This document shows, piece after piece, positions 17,672 through 30,962 of a stretch of 64,000 nucleotides of DNA. Below the pieces are notes generated by a model. That model was not told where the DNA came from and did not search any database. It saw only the letters and a program-made list of their open reading frames with translations. Position numbers and translations under genes: made by a program. Position 1 is the first letter of the stretch; each line of letters starts with the position of its first letter. This stretch comes from Membranipora membranacea (taxonomy: Eukaryota > Bryozoa > Gymnolaemata > Cheilostomatida > Membraniporidae): contig OU612065.1 of NCBI GenBank assembly GCA_914767715.1, positions 19,284,001 to 19,348,000 on the forward strand. Reading direction: 5' to 3'.

Positions 17672-20600
17672 ATGTTAGGCCTGTGCCTAGTATTATACTG
17701 TTTGTCAGCAGTTCACTCTGTCACAGCAAATTCTACCAAACCAAACATATTATTCATACTGACAGACGATCAAGATGTCTTCCTCAATGGAACGGTAAGA
17801 CCAAATTCTGCTTCACCAAAGTCGTCTACACTCCATCTTCATTAAATAATTATACAAGAGTGATCGTGGATAAATAACATCGCAAATATAATATAATGAT
17901 ATTGGACTGTGGATTGGCAGTGATATTTGCTTATTAATAGAAATGTGGTAAACAATGAAATACCACTCTCAGTCTCTCACCATATGTATATTAAGAGATA
18001 TATGATACATGATATATGGTTGTGAGTCTCACTACAAGACAGGAAAAGACAGATGATGTTGTTCTTCATTTGGCTCTTGGCGTATAGTATCTAGGACCTA
18101 TTTTCGTTTCACCAATTATCCTCATCATACCATGTAATGAGCAAGGATACTTGCAATGATAACTCTCCTGTGTTTGCAGGGACCTATGACAAATCTTAGA
18201 AACTTGATTGGAGGACCCGGTGCAGTGTTCCAAAACATGGTAGGTGAATATGCAAGAACAAGTTTAATTATATACATGCATAAATACATGTACCCTGGTG
18301 GAATCCGGCGAGTTGAATAGGGTGCTCGTGCACCACTCCTAAGTAGTGGTTAGCAGGCTAATTGATGACCACAATTTTTATGAATGGTTGTACTGAACGA
18401 GAAATTAGTTGCCGAATGTTAGATTGAAGGGTATCTTTCCTATCTGAACAGTAACAACATCAGCGATAAAACCTATTCATTCTCTAAATACTTATCACCT
18501 GCATTGCTTATTCCTTACAGTTTGTCACAACACCACTTTGCTGCCCAAGCCGCTCAAGTATTCTCACAGGGAAGTATGTACACAACCACAAAGCTTTAAA
18601 TAACTCTATAGATGGTAACTGTAGCAGTAAAGCTTGGCAGGATGGGCCAGAGAAAGAGACTTTTGTCACCCATCTGCATAAAGCAGGATATACCACTTTC
18701 TTTGCTGGCAAATATTTGAACCAGGTGCGTATTTGTTTATCCTATGGATTGATCATGTGCTTCTAATGTGTTTATTCAGCAATAACTATATAAGAGTATA
18801 ATTTATTAGGATGTTATTCTAGTATTTCAAACTACAGGTACTAGGAATGATTAGACTCAATCCCACTGTATGCATAATACTGAGATGCAGTGTGCGCTCA
18901 CTGTGAATCAAAATAATGGTTGCTGCTGTTTGCATGTAACATCTTAGTATACACTGACTAGAAATTGTCACCTTGTAGCTCCGTAAGCCTGTACTGACTA
19001 GTAGTATGTCACCTTGTAGCTCCGTAAGCCTGTACTGACTAAATAAATACTTATTACTCTTATTGCAGTATGGAAACAAGCAGGTTGGTGGAACTGCCCA
19101 TATACCACCAGGCTGGGACTTCTGGAACGGTCTGGTGAGTAAAAGACATATCTACCATGCATTGTTTACCCTACAGTGCATGGATATATAATTTGGCTCT
19201 CAGGCTAATTTTATATAGATATTATAACCTTATTTTCTAAGCACTTGGCCATTATGTAATCTCCAGACATACAAACACCTTGGACATAGAATATAATAAT
19301 ATGGCTTGGGTACCAAAAGCAAATTTGAATTCATATTATTAGCTGTTACAAAGTTGTCAAATACCACAGGAATGCTTTATGCTGGTTAAAATCTATAAAC
19401 TTGAGCTCACATGACCTGTGAAAGTTGTCACACAATGGCTCACATTTATAGCTTTTAACCAATATAGACAGGCTATAAATTTGAATATAGACATGTTAAT
19501 TAATATCTATTTTCTATTCTGTATCCACTTGCATCTGAGGTTAAGGGTATTTCCAGGCTCTATGCGTCCTACGAGGCCGACTTGTTCAATTTGAGTTTAT
19601 GTTGCTTATTATCATGCCTCTCACCCATGTAACAGTCCATAATAGTCGTCATATGACATAATAATAAGTAAAACTGTACTCTGTACTGTGAACCACAAAT
19701 ATCGGCATGATTCGGCTTCCAAGTATTGCTATGAGATATGTTTACAAAATATGGGGGCATTTGTGGTAAAAATCTATTGTTTGAGACTGTAATTGCTTTC
19801 ATATCTTCATGCTTTCCCTGACATGTTTATCAGTCATGGGTTGAGACTTTTGCTTGAAACTGAAATCTTATCTTGGAGGAGTTATCTTGAATGAGTGTTT
19901 GTTGTACTTGTAAAATGCAAGCAGAATTGAGAGTTTGCAGTTTGCTAAAAATGAAATACACAAAATCTCTTCCCTTGGTTGATTTTTTTTCATTGATAGT
20001 CCTAGCTGACATGCCTGGTGAGTTTTGATAAAAGTGTACTTCGTCACTTATGACAGAAATAATTTATGAATAAAAACAGTTCCCAAGCTGATTCCTCTAG
20101 AGATTTGAATTTTGATATGCTAACTCTCCCATCATGTCTCATAATTCTATCTTTAAGGCCGTTTTCAATGATCTTTCAAGTTTTAAATCACTAACAAGGT
20201 GAAGGTGTCCATCAGTAAATATGAAGTTGAATTTTTTATGCGTTTTGTAGAAAGGAAACTCGGTTTACTATAATTATACTCTATCAGTAAACGGTAAAGA
20301 AGAGGTACATAAAGATGACTATAAAAATGATTACCTGACTGATGTTATTGTGAGTATGAGATAGACTCGCTTCAAAGCCACATTGTGACATAAAAATGTG
20401 TACTGATTATGCAGGTGTATTTCTGATTGATAGAGCAACCTGTGGCAGGATTGCTTACAATATTATTACATTAACAACCATTTTTCTTTTCCATGAACAG
20501 TTTGATTACTAAAACTAAGAAAGAGCATGAATTGATTCCCGTAGCCTTATAAGCCATGCTTATCATTATATAAGGATAGGGGTTTGAGGTACCCAGCCCA

Positions 20601-23600
20601 CCCACCCTAAATTAACTTCTCATATTAGGGGTTGACAAACTTGATGTAGTAAGGACAAATTGTGGTCTTGAATTAACTCTGATAACATCTATGTACACTT
20701 GAGAATGTTGTTATGGGCAGGGTGTGTTGGTTGTATCTAAGTTATCATCATTATATGATAAATTTTGATAAGATAAGCTTCATTGGGGACTATCATTTCT
20801 GCATCCTGTCCCATGCACTATCAGGTGTTATGATATTATATATATGCAGCGATGTTATAAAGTGGGTCTACGGCCTTCTGAGCGCAGCAGTCATTTTTAC
20901 TATAAGAGACTCTGATTGTTTCTACTGGCAATGGTGTGCATAAAAACCAGTTGTAAAGCGAGTTGCCGAGCTCATGCACCATATATAAAATTTGTTATAA
21001 ATCAATAAATTACAATTTTTTAACAAACCTGATGTTACCTGATATTACAACAGCCAACACTCAGTAAGGCGCAAAAATCTTCTTTTTGTTTAATTTTTTA
21101 TGTCGCATCAATCTTTCAGTTCTTTCCTTGGTTTTCTTACATTCAGTATTATGCCCTTATGATATTTGAATGTTAAATAACCAACATCAAGATTATCTAA
21201 AATAAAGCAGCGATTCCTGTAATATATTTTTTCAATATTGTAGAATAGAAAAGCGAATGCCTTTTTGAAGATACGTCATCTGAACCCAGGTAGATCGCCA
21301 TTCTTTATGATGTTATCCACTCCGTCCTGTCACGCACCCTTCACACCGGCACCTCAGTATAATAAATTTTTCTCAAATCTGACTGCTCCAAGAACTCCCA
21401 GCTTCAACACACATGGTGATGTATGTCATTGTATATCAATCTATGAAACTATTAAATTTACTGCAGTCTTTCATTCAATCATAATATGTAATGATTCCTT
21501 GTAAGGAGTATATAATTTAGCCTCCAGAAAACATCTACAGTTGATCAACTAACCAACCACGAAACCTTGCAAATCACCAAATTTCAAATAAGTGCCCATA
21601 CTTTTCTCCATAAATGAGTGTAAATATGTAGGGAGTTTGGACCCAAACTCCCTGATAGCTTGTCAAGTCTTAGATTGGTAAAGTTATCTTCCCTGGTAGT
21701 ATTATCAGACAACTCCTCATACACTATTAAATTTACCAGGCACGTAAGTGATATGTTGTAAATGTGATTGAATAGAATTAACCTTATTGATTGAAATGAG
21801 ATTTTAGACAAGCCTGAGTCGAGTTTTTAAGCCAGCCACTTTTCCAACACTGTACTGATGCCTCTATTAACAGGATAAACATTGGTTGGTGAGACAGGCT
21901 AAGACCCCTATGGGTAACGCCTCTATGGCCTGGGTGGATAACACATTTAGAAATAGATGGAGAACTCTACTCTCTGTTGATGATATGATAAAAGATTTGG
22001 TCGAAAGTTTATCCAAACAGGGCGAATTAAACAACACATATATAGTATATGCCTCAGATAATGGGTTCCATCTGGGTAAGTTTATTTGAGGTGGTGTGTT
22101 AGATTGATTGTTTTATTGTTGCAGCTCATAAATTTATTAACACATGCCTGAACCAAATATATTAAAGATGGGTCAATTCAACATGGAACCCAGACATGCT
22201 CTCAAGTTATTGGTTGCAACTATCATTGAAAATGAGAAATATAAGTATAAAGTGTAGACTGCAGCTAAGTTAAACAACAGCGCTTACTACTAGATAGTGC
22301 TGATTTATTTTAGTTGGCTGCTATAGGTTTGTATCTTTGGGGTTTTCATGCTAAATTCTTGACTGGATGATATTTGATGCTTTTGAAAAATTTGAAAAAA
22401 AAGTTTTTTTCTTACAGGTCAGTTCTCTCTCCCTAATGATAAGAGGCAGTTTTATGAGTTTGATATACGAGTACCTCTGATGGTTCGTGGACCTGGAGTG
22501 GCTCCTGGCCAGATCCGCAAAGACTTAGTGCTCAACATAGACTTAGCTCCTACGTTCCTAGAGCTGGCTGGACTCACCCCACCCGACTATATGGATGGAC
22601 AATCTTTTAAACATGCACTACATGAACCATCTCCAGCTAACGCCATCAGGACTGATTTCCTAGTCGAACACACAGGGGAGTATGATCTCAAACAGCCTGG
22701 CTGTCCACAGTTAGACGGCCAACCGTTAAACGTAAGAGCTCCCTAGTAAACATTTGTTTGGACTTATGATACTGAGTAGTTGAACGGTTGTCTAGAATCA
22801 ACTAGTAGACTGTCCCTCTAAGGTCTGCCGAACGGCAGTAACCTGAAACCATCGCGAGTACAATAACTGTCACTTATAAAACATGCATGGGGCTCTCCAC
22901 TCCACCATACGAATACATGATCATGACATTTTATTTTTACTGAAACAAATGACACCGATGAGAATACACATTCGGTGGTGTGTTTAGTCAAATTCCTAGA
23001 CTTGATCCTAGTTTAAGGCCACTTTACACTGTCCAATTGGCACCAAATCTGATCAGCATTATGCTAGATGCAGGGAAAAATTCAGACAAAAAATATGTCA
23101 TGATTTGTAGATCACACCAAGTTTACTACTCATTTGTGTGTTGTCTAGGCTCATAAGGCTTAATATAGGGGAATGTAAGATCTATTTGTATGATATACAG
23201 AATTGAACTGATCAAAATATTGTCACCCTGTAAAATCTACTGTATCTTTTCTAACTACAGAACTGTTTCCCTGACTGTGTGTGTGAGGACTCACAGAATA
23301 ACACATATATCTGTGTAAGGAGACTGAGCGCTGCTAAGAGTCAAATCTACTGTGGCGTGTCGGATGGTGAAGTGAGTAACTTTATCTGTATCTAGCTATG
23401 GAAAAAACTAGGGCTTGCATGAAGCCATGATACCCTGTGAGAGGCCCAATATATGTTTTTTCTTGGCACCCTATATGGTCACTTGTTTTTATCTTTGAGC
23501 TTGTCATTAGCTAGACACACCTCGCCTCGCCCAGCGAACTAATGTGTAAATTACTCACCTCATTCACCCTAGCTTTTTGCCTGGCTCACAGTGCTATTCT

Positions 23601-24079
23601 CTGCCAACTTGAAAACAACAGGTGAATTCAATTGGGGCCAGATAATGTGAAATCCGTTCATTTCGCTCTCATAAACGAGCACCAAATAGTTTTTTTTTCT
23701 TTTTTACACTTTTATTGGCAGTCTATTTCATTCCAGTAGCGGAATTTTTTCCGTTACTCGTTATCAGAGTTATAAATTATTATAACAATAACTATGATGA
23801 TGATGGCTGACTTTCCTTGTCTTTCAGCAATATGTGGAAGCCTATGACTTGAATGCTGACCAGGACCAGCTGACTAATGTAGCCAGTAAGCTGGACCCTG
23901 CCGATATAGAATCACTAGAACAGTCATTGGCTGAGCTATCTGTATGTAGCGGACAATCGTGCCACAACTTAGGTGATCAAGATTGGTATAGTATGAAGAG
24001 AAAACTGGTGAGGAAACCTCAAGATCTTGGTGGCAGCAATGGAATGATGTCGGATGGTAAGAGTGTTTTCATTGTTTGA
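17672..24079 (+). CDS. GNS: N-acetylglucosamine-6-sulfatase (heparan sulfate sulfatase)
   Basis: Ten exons: 17672-17794, 18180-18239, 18521-18724, 19069-19134, 20251-20349, 21244-21420, 21874-22075, 22418-22731, 23261-23371 and 23828-24079, all in phase, giving 535 aa (human 552). An N-terminal hydrophobic signal ([18 protein letters not shown]) targets the secretory/lysosomal route. [12 protein letters not shown] supplies the metal-binding aspartates. [13 protein letters not shown] holds the sulfatase signature C-x-P-S-R, with Cys68 expected to become formylglycine. Further GNS blocks are [36 protein letters not shown] (split between exons 7 and 8), [20 protein letters not shown] and [10 protein letters not shown]. 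The family removes 6-sulfate from non-reducing GlcNAc-6S of heparan and keratan sulfate in lysosomes. A good donor (GATG/GTAAGAG) sits just before the stop, so an alternative C-terminus by splicing is conceivable. The gene is divergent from TRAF7. Confidence 0.97.
18955..19040 (+). repeat. two-copy ~41-bp tandem repeat in a GNS intron
   Basis: The unit containing CACCTTGTAGCTCCGTAAGC and TGTACTGACTA occurs twice in tandem, almost identical, with a third partial copy of its edge, just upstream of the exon starting at 19069. It is intronic and no function is apparent. Confidence 0.75.
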
Positions 24080-25504
24080 ACTTGTGTATTTTCAGTTTTT
24101 TCGCTCCTTTAACCAACTTGTAAAAGAGTCTTTTACTCCTTGTTTTGAAGCGGCCAAAAATATATACTAAATATATATCCACACCATTATACACATGTTG
24201 GAAGTAGAGAAAGTCTTTTACCATGTCTCACACAAGACTGTTTTGTATCCGTGAATCTTTAGTGTATATATTCAGTTACATTTTATTGGCATAGCCAAAT
24301 TAAACTTGAGCTATTTTCTGTTTGATGGTATCTTGATTCATGAATTACTAGTCTGATCAGTATTACAAGTATTATAAAATAATATGCATGCCGTACAGAT
24401 ACATGCATGTAATCGGAATCGACCATATCAATGATGCGACAGTCATTTTGTTTTTTTTATCCTAGATCGATTTTCAATTTCAACAGGGTGATTTTTTGCT
24501 ATCCGTTCTGATTGCTCAATTAAAACTAACCTTATGACCTGTTTTGCGATGATTTAATTACTTTTTGTTGTATTCTTCCATAAATTGATATATTTTTGTA
24601 CTGACACTGATTTCTATGAAGTTTTGGTATATACACATATCATTGCGTGGTGGTTAAAGGTTGAATGGTTGATATAGTTCACCATCCCATGCTTTCTAAA
24701 TCCCAACTCTTATAATACTGGCCTTGAGAGAAAGCGTTGAGTCTGTCCGTCTCGATCATCCAATAAAATATTATTGCTGCAAAAAGATCAACACTTTTTA
24801 TTATTGCATATTCAATAATTGACTGTCAAAGTTAATAGACAGTAGAATAATATATCACCATGCATTGTCTAAGCCTGATAAGGTAAAACATCTCATACAC
24901 CAATTAAAGTTGCCTAATTGTAGATGCGGTATAACTCTTGCATAGTCGCACATCCTTGATCTATCAGTAGACAAAATGGTACAGATATGGTTTTGCTGTA
25001 GCAACATACGGACCATAAAATTGCAACAGTTTAACTTCCATTTTTATTTAGCTGCTTCAAAATTACTTTTGTCCTTCTGGGAGCAGATTTATTTGAAGAT
25101 GACCGCTTCTCCCTTTCATAACATGTGATATATCACTGAAATGTCTCATTATTTGTGAATGCTAATCCAAATGTGAGGTGTTTTACATTCTTCCAAATTT
25201 GATCTCTCAACCACATGTCATGTGTCTAACTGGAGCAATTCTACGATACAAATACACTCTTAAAAGACTCACACAAGACTATGAGGCAGAATCCGCAAGG
25301 TACTAGGAATATTGTGTTGGTGAATACAAGAGTCAAAAGGTCGGTATCACTGCAGTCTCTGTTACCCACTAAACAGTCTAATAAATCACAATCGCTGTTC
25401 TCTGGAATGCAGGTTTCTTCCTTAGTCTCAACCACTGTTGTACTGTTGATGAAACAAAAAAGTTACTTTTCAATTGAACTTGACTGTGAATGGTGTCTTA
25501 TGTA
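24080..25504. other. GNS 3' UTR and intergenic sequence
   Basis: The stretch follows the GNS stop. It contains a candidate poly(A) signal at 24762-24767 and, on the minus strand at 25435-25241, a short cysteine-containing open frame that could be an alternative last exon of the cysteine-rich gene to the right. Otherwise no feature is supported. Confidence 0.4.
24762..24767 (+). terminator. AATAAA poly(A) signal, GNS
   Basis: A canonical AATAAA lies about 680 bases downstream of the GNS stop on the coding strand. It is the clearest hexamer seen in the presumed 3' UTR, but no transcript evidence is available. Confidence 0.35.
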
Positions 25505-25603
25505 TAGTCTAAGTGCTTAGACGGCTCCATTGCGTGTTAGTGTCAACCACCCATAATGTAATGCCACTAACACGCAATGGAGCTGTATGAGCACTTTAGA
25601 CTA
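25505..25603. repeat. ~99-bp palindromic element (MITE-like hairpin)
   Basis: Two arms of about 38 bases, TAGTCTAAGTGCTTAGACGG onward and its near-perfect reverse complement ending TTTAGACTA, flank a 22-base loop. The arms share the core CTCCATTGCGTGTTAGTG. This is typical of a tiny non-autonomous DNA transposon. A target duplication could not be fixed with certainty. Confidence 0.7.
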
Positions 25604-25888
25604 AACTATGTATGATGTTAGTGTCACAGGAGCTTACACAAACCCCATGATTGTTTAGGTGCAATTTCCATTTGACACATACTTGGATAGGGAGTGGGAC
25701 ATTACCTAGTTTCTTTCAATCAAAGACATCTTCACAGAGTTAAACATGTTGCAGATTGATGTATTATTCAAATGATAGTTTCCCATAATAGTGTCCATAA
25801 TAGTGTCATAGTTATATGTAAAACAAGTTTGTTCCCTCCGCCACCACAGTGAGAGCAAACTTGTTCTAAGCTTTATGTAAGACAGGGC

Positions 25889-27992
25889 TTACGTTGGTAT
25901 GGGTTGTGGTTCATGGCACACAAGTTCAGTACTTTGACACCTTTTCCTGCAATCACCTGAGGTGGACACCTGACAGCAGCGACGTGACATCCTCGGCACA
26001 CACATGCTGACGGATTCTGAGCATTCTGTCTCGCATCCTGTATCTCCATCTACACAAGGCAAGGAAAATTGGCATGTCTGATTGTAATCCATCACAGGCC
26101 ATTGGCCAAAGCCAGGCAGAAAGAGTCAGCAATGATTATATTGGTTTTCAATTTTCAAATATTCCTGTAATTTTCAGGGGTTGGCAGCCTCACTGATATT
26201 GGAGGAGTTTTACAATCGAGTTGTGCTCTCCGCATGCGGGGACACAATTCAGAAGCAAGGATTGACTTTTTTTCCAAAGGAGCTGGCTAAAAAATGTTTG
26301 ATAGTTCCATGACTCAAAGATTAATATCTCCATGAATAGCAAATAGCAAATACCTTAGTTTGAGCTATCATACTTTGCCCGGGCATCTGGTAGTTGAATG
26401 ATTGCATGCCAGGCGCCAGCAACCCAAACAAAATTAAGCATTCCTATAAATATGGGCGCCATATAATATTCAATACACAGAACAATTTATATGAGTGACT
26501 TGTTATTAAACACTGACCGACTTTGGTATAACTTGCTACCTACCGTGGTATGTGAATCGGTGACAACTTAAAGGGTGACGACAAACAGAAGTGTCACAGA
26601 CTTCAGTACAAGAAGAGTCATAGGAGACACAGGGTGACGATCGCGTCCCGTATGGTGGAGTGGGGATTATAATACTACTGGACAATGATTGAGTCCTGTC
26701 CACTGATTCTGATCGCTTCCTATATCTACCTGGCAAATGCAACCACAAGCACACATAAACAAACAAAGATGCGGTTATATTAGCCTTATATCAATGTTTA
26801 AAATAAAGAAAAACAACAAAAACGAGGCGGCTGAGATAATGCTAGGTTATATATATATTTATGTCATCTTTGGTTACAAGATTTTACACAAAACCTGTAG
26901 GCCCCTAAAAGGTCTGTCTGTAATGATTTTCATCCTCACACGCATCGATTCCCAACCCGCTACATAATATTCTACGCAGCAGTTGTAACTTTTTTCTTCG
27001 TTGTAGCGTAAAACTGTTAAACGCTCAACTATTTGGAATCCAATCTTGCAAGTCATTGTACTCTATAAAAACAGCCTGCGTAAATTTTATTGGTTAGGAA
27101 TCTAACAGTTCGGCCAGCTTACTGTATCTATCAAATACCAAATATGTTATCATTTTTTCTCCTTTTTCCAAACTTTTGCCATAATTTCTTTGGCACATTA
27201 TGAAAAACATCCGTCCAGGATGATATTGTCTGCCAAATAAAAATGTGTATATTATGTATATCTGTTTATAATGATAAATAAACATTTTCATGTCGCCTTC
27301 TACCAGAGTTCAGTACAAAAGAGATTTTCCTCTACAGGGACTCTTTCTCCCCTCATTCACAAAAATATTTGCCACGCTCTGTTTCATAGTAGATACTGAA
27401 ATAAGTGATAAAATATGAAATGAACTGCTAAAAATATTTAAAAACAATTTTAGTGTGCTTTTAAGTTACTTATTACCTATCCAACCATATAAATTTTATG
27501 AAAATTCCTCAACGCCGTTACTATGCCTTACCATAACACTACAAATAACTCATAACACAGACGGGTCATGGAAATTAAATTCTCAAAACAATATTGCTCT
27601 CTACTCCTACTGAATACATTCAGTTCAGTCTTTCAAATGCCACATGAATGCATCCTGTACTAAATCATCCCGTATATAGTTGAGGAAGATGGGAAGGAGA
27701 CAGGATGTCAATGATAAACCACAGACAGGTACAGCACAGCACTAGTCCCAAGGATCTGCTGATCTCTAACAGTAACTGATTTCTAAACAGCTGCAAATAA
27801 TTGAATAATGATAAAAACGATACAGTTCTATATTGCATCGATGTGAATTCTGGACGCAGCAAAGAACATCTTCATACCTGTGCACGGGTCTCTTGGTTGC
27901 AAATCTCGAAGTCTCCTTCCACGATTACTGTTACGTTTACGGCGAGGTGTGGTGGTGATTTTGTAGTTTACTGACTTATTAGCATAGGGCAT
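25889..27992 (-). CDS. small cysteine-rich protein with dibasic cleavage sites (partial)
   Basis: Three phase-matched minus-strand exons are seen: 27993-27878, 26729-26544 and 26049-25889, with the stop at 25889. From the first ATG (27992) they encode 153 aa. Exon A is strongly basic (TTPRRKRNSNRGRRLRD). Exon B begins with GRYRKRSES, a good furin-type site, and then a Ser/Thr-rich stretch. Exons B and C carry about 17 cysteines, including CVSYDSSCTEVCDTSVC and CCQVSTSGDCRKRC. The latter CC-x7-C-x3-C spacing recalls cysteine-knot repeats of RECK-type proteins, but the resemblance is local and I do not claim homology. No signal peptide is encoded by these exons, and an acceptor (TAACAG) precedes the ATG, so 5' exons are probably missing. 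A secreted, processed cysteine-rich factor is an inference. The gene lies between GNS and the U-box gene. Confidence 0.55.
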
Positions 27993-28690
27993 ACTGTTAT
28001 AAGTAATGCCATAAGTTCAACAATGCACCCATTTTGCTAACAATCATATCTTTGCGTATTGCCACCAAAAGAGGCAATGAAAAGAGTTTGCAGGAAAAAA
28101 CAGTTGTCTGCTGTATAGTGTCGCTTCTTATCGTTTCAGTTTCAAGATCTTGTGCTATAATGATCAGATGGAGAATGTGCTACATGCGTTCTAATTTCGT
28201 GCTGTATAAGTGTTAAAATTCTGGCAGTGTGCATTTTGAAAAGTATATTACGGTAAGATATATAAAGAAATAGCGAGTGATCAGGTTTTATTGCATAAAC
28301 AGCGGGTAGGTGCAAAAATGAAGAAAGATGAATATCATATTCATCATGCTAACATCAATTAGGCTGGACCATAACCATCTCAAAGATTATAAATTGACCA
28401 TCTGTATCTCAGGGACAAATTTTACAAAATAATACTTGAAAGTTGTCATTACTTTAAGTTTTAAATAAAGGTCTGCCAACACCATAGGTGAGAAAAGACC
28501 TTTTGATGCATATTTGAGGGCACCATGTAAAATGGCTTGATCTCTAACTACAAGGGTTTGCCATAACTGGTACTAAATTTAGAAGCTAAGATTGTACTGA
28601 GAATACTATAATATCGTATTTTAAATTTTTTTTATTGATTTGGAGATGAAGAATTTTTTATCCATTTATAAGTATTTGATGTCTTGTGAT

Positions 28691-30084
28691 TTAAAATTCC
28701 TCAGCCCAGGGGTTTTCCTGTAGATACAAATCCACCACTTCCTTCATTGCCAGGTTCGGTGTGAGCTTTTCAGCAGTTAGATCAGCGCGAGTAACAGGAT
28801 CAAAGTGTCCCACCCTCTGAAAATAAAACCAATCAGGTCACAGACTGATTAGGTGGCGCGGTGAAAATAGCCAATGATACAGCAAAACTATGGTTGAATA
28901 GAGTAGACATAGAAACAACATTTACCGTTTGGCAGTAAATTCATACCATCCAGTGTATTACAGGGAATTGTTTTATTTGTGAAGATACCTCATGTTATGA
29001 GGACTATCCAGGACCACCCGAACAAATGGACTTCTTAAAGATGCAAGCGGACTTAAAAGCATCACATATATCAAAAATTCAATATATACTCACTCGTATA
29101 TGTTGCTCTATATCTTTCTTCTCATATGTTATCCCACAGGGCGTGATCACTGGATCTCGCATCAGACCAAAACTTATCTTGCAACAAAGATGGTTTGGTA
29201 TGTATCTGTTTTTTCTCCGGTCGTCCGCCTGACTAAACATGTGATTCAGGTCACTAAGTCTATCATCCTGTAGTGAGAAGTATGAATTGTCTAAAAATTG
29301 CCAGATTTAATCGAGTTGAGTGACCTTCTTCTGTGTGTGATGGTACAACTACTAGAAATGATAAATGAAGTCCCACAATGCACTATTCTGGAATTCCCAA
29401 TTCCTGTTATTATACAGTGTCGGGGGTTTCAGACTGCAATTTAGACAGTAAATTGTAAATGAGTTTACGGTGTATGATACTTCTTGTATTGTATTGTATT
29501 GTAATGGTATTTGTATTGGTATTTTCTATGGGATCTGTTTCTGCTGTTGCAGAATTCTATAAAAGAGTGCCATTTGGACCAAAAACAGAACTAGGTCGCA
29601 CATAGTAATCTTTGATGGACTTACACATTCTAGCTCAACTTTTTCCTTCTCATCAGGGTTAGATAAATTTTCCGTTTTCCTTAAAAAGACCAATGGACAG
29701 GTGTGACAATTGAATCAAGGTGTTATAGAGGACTTCTTCCTCTAGTGTGCAGGCCATGCTTCATTCATCAAAGGTTCCCTCATATTGTCAATTTATGAAT
29801 AGATCCAAAAAGGCAATACTGAAACGCTCCCATTTCAGCCAATGCTTGTTTCCGTGGCATTGCGTCAGCAAGCAATTAAGCCTGAAATGGCAAACTGCAT
29901 GAGGGCCAATCTATGAAAACTGACTTCTCTTTGTCTTTAAGTATGAGATTTTGAAGATATGATTGTAGCTCTATTTCTTGCCGTATTTTTTTCGCTTCTT
30001 GTTCATTGAAGTGTCCCCTCTCAGTATTTTGTAAAGTATCATCATCATCAAAGTTGAGTCTTTGGCCCTGAGCTAAATCCGAAC
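28691..30084 (-). CDS. STUB1: CHIP/STUB1-like U-box E3 ligase, C-terminal half (partial)
   Basis: Four minus-strand exons, 30084-29925, 29679-29625, 29267-29094 and 28816-28691, join in phase and end in TAA. They encode the QRLNFDDDD junction, a charged helical segment ([16 protein letters not shown]), and the full U-box. U-box blocks are [39 protein letters not shown] and [19 protein letters not shown], then [12 protein letters not shown]. These match human CHIP across its second half. In the family the U-box recruits E2 enzymes and ubiquitinates Hsp70/Hsp90 clients. The N-terminal TPR domain that binds the chaperones should precede 30084, in a phase-1 exon, but nothing resembling a TPR was found between 30.1 and 35.4 kb. 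The linker is also about 30 residues shorter than in human CHIP. The gene is therefore marked as partial at its 5' end. Confidence 0.82.
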
Positions 30085-30291
30085 CTATAAATACAGAATT
30101 GTGTTAATCTGAGGAGCAGAATGGCCAAATTCACAGAGATTGTTACAATTTTCAAGCCCTTGGTATAGTTTGTGGCAAAGCGTTCAAACAATCATCTACC
30201 CAACCGACGAACCAAGCTCAAATGCAAGAATTACTGAATGAGCTTTCATGGTATAGTTTAATGTGACTAACTGTTCCACATGAGTAACATG

Positions 30292-30326
30292 TCTCAAAGG
30301 CCCCAAAAAAAAAGGGGCCTTTGAGA
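30292..30326. repeat. perfect 13-bp stem with A9 loop
   Basis: TCTCAAAGGCCCC, nine A residues, then GGGGCCTTTGAGA. It is a perfect hairpin with a homopolymer loop, upstream of the U-box exons. Its role is unknown. Confidence 0.7.
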
Positions 30327-30962
30327 TGAGGCTAGGAAATCAGTGAAGGCCACAAAGTACAACTAGCAGCCAGTTGGACCCTCAAACTTCCCTCTACCGA
30401 ACAGTAATTAGTGATCACATGAAAATGCAACTAAATCATACTCACAGGTCAGCACCTGTTGCAGAGGCTGTGAAGGCTGTGAAGGCTGCCAAGCCTCAAA
30501 GTAAGCATGAGAAATCAAAAAATCAGGATAATATGGTATGCCACTAAGAGCAAAAGTAAAACTTTGTGGCATGTTGAAATTTCTTGTGCTAATATTAGTT
30601 CTCTCTAACTTGCCTACTCGGGTAAACATATGAATGTTGTTATTACGCTGGTACCAAACTATGTATGCCAGAAATGCAGTTGATGCCTGCCTATACTGGT
30701 AACATATGACTAAGAGGTGCACTCAGGCGTTGATTTCAACCTCCAGAGTGCTTCCATTAGCATGATAATATTTAATAATTACAATTATAATAGCTTCCAA
30801 TGATACATACGTATTATTTTTTTCCTTTCATGTATGCCTAGGCATTTATCTTTTTGATCATTGGGTTCTATTTTCATTGGACTGAAATGTGTTCAATGTG
30901 TTCATGTGTTCGTATGAAGCAAGCACCCAAAACTAATACCGCAGTAACACCATATTCAAATT

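Noticed and set aside
30408-30722. 105-codon minus-strand frame as the missing N-terminal exon of the U-box gene
   Set aside because: Its donor phase would fit, but the translation shows no TPR pattern and has repetitive QPSQPSQP text; not supported.
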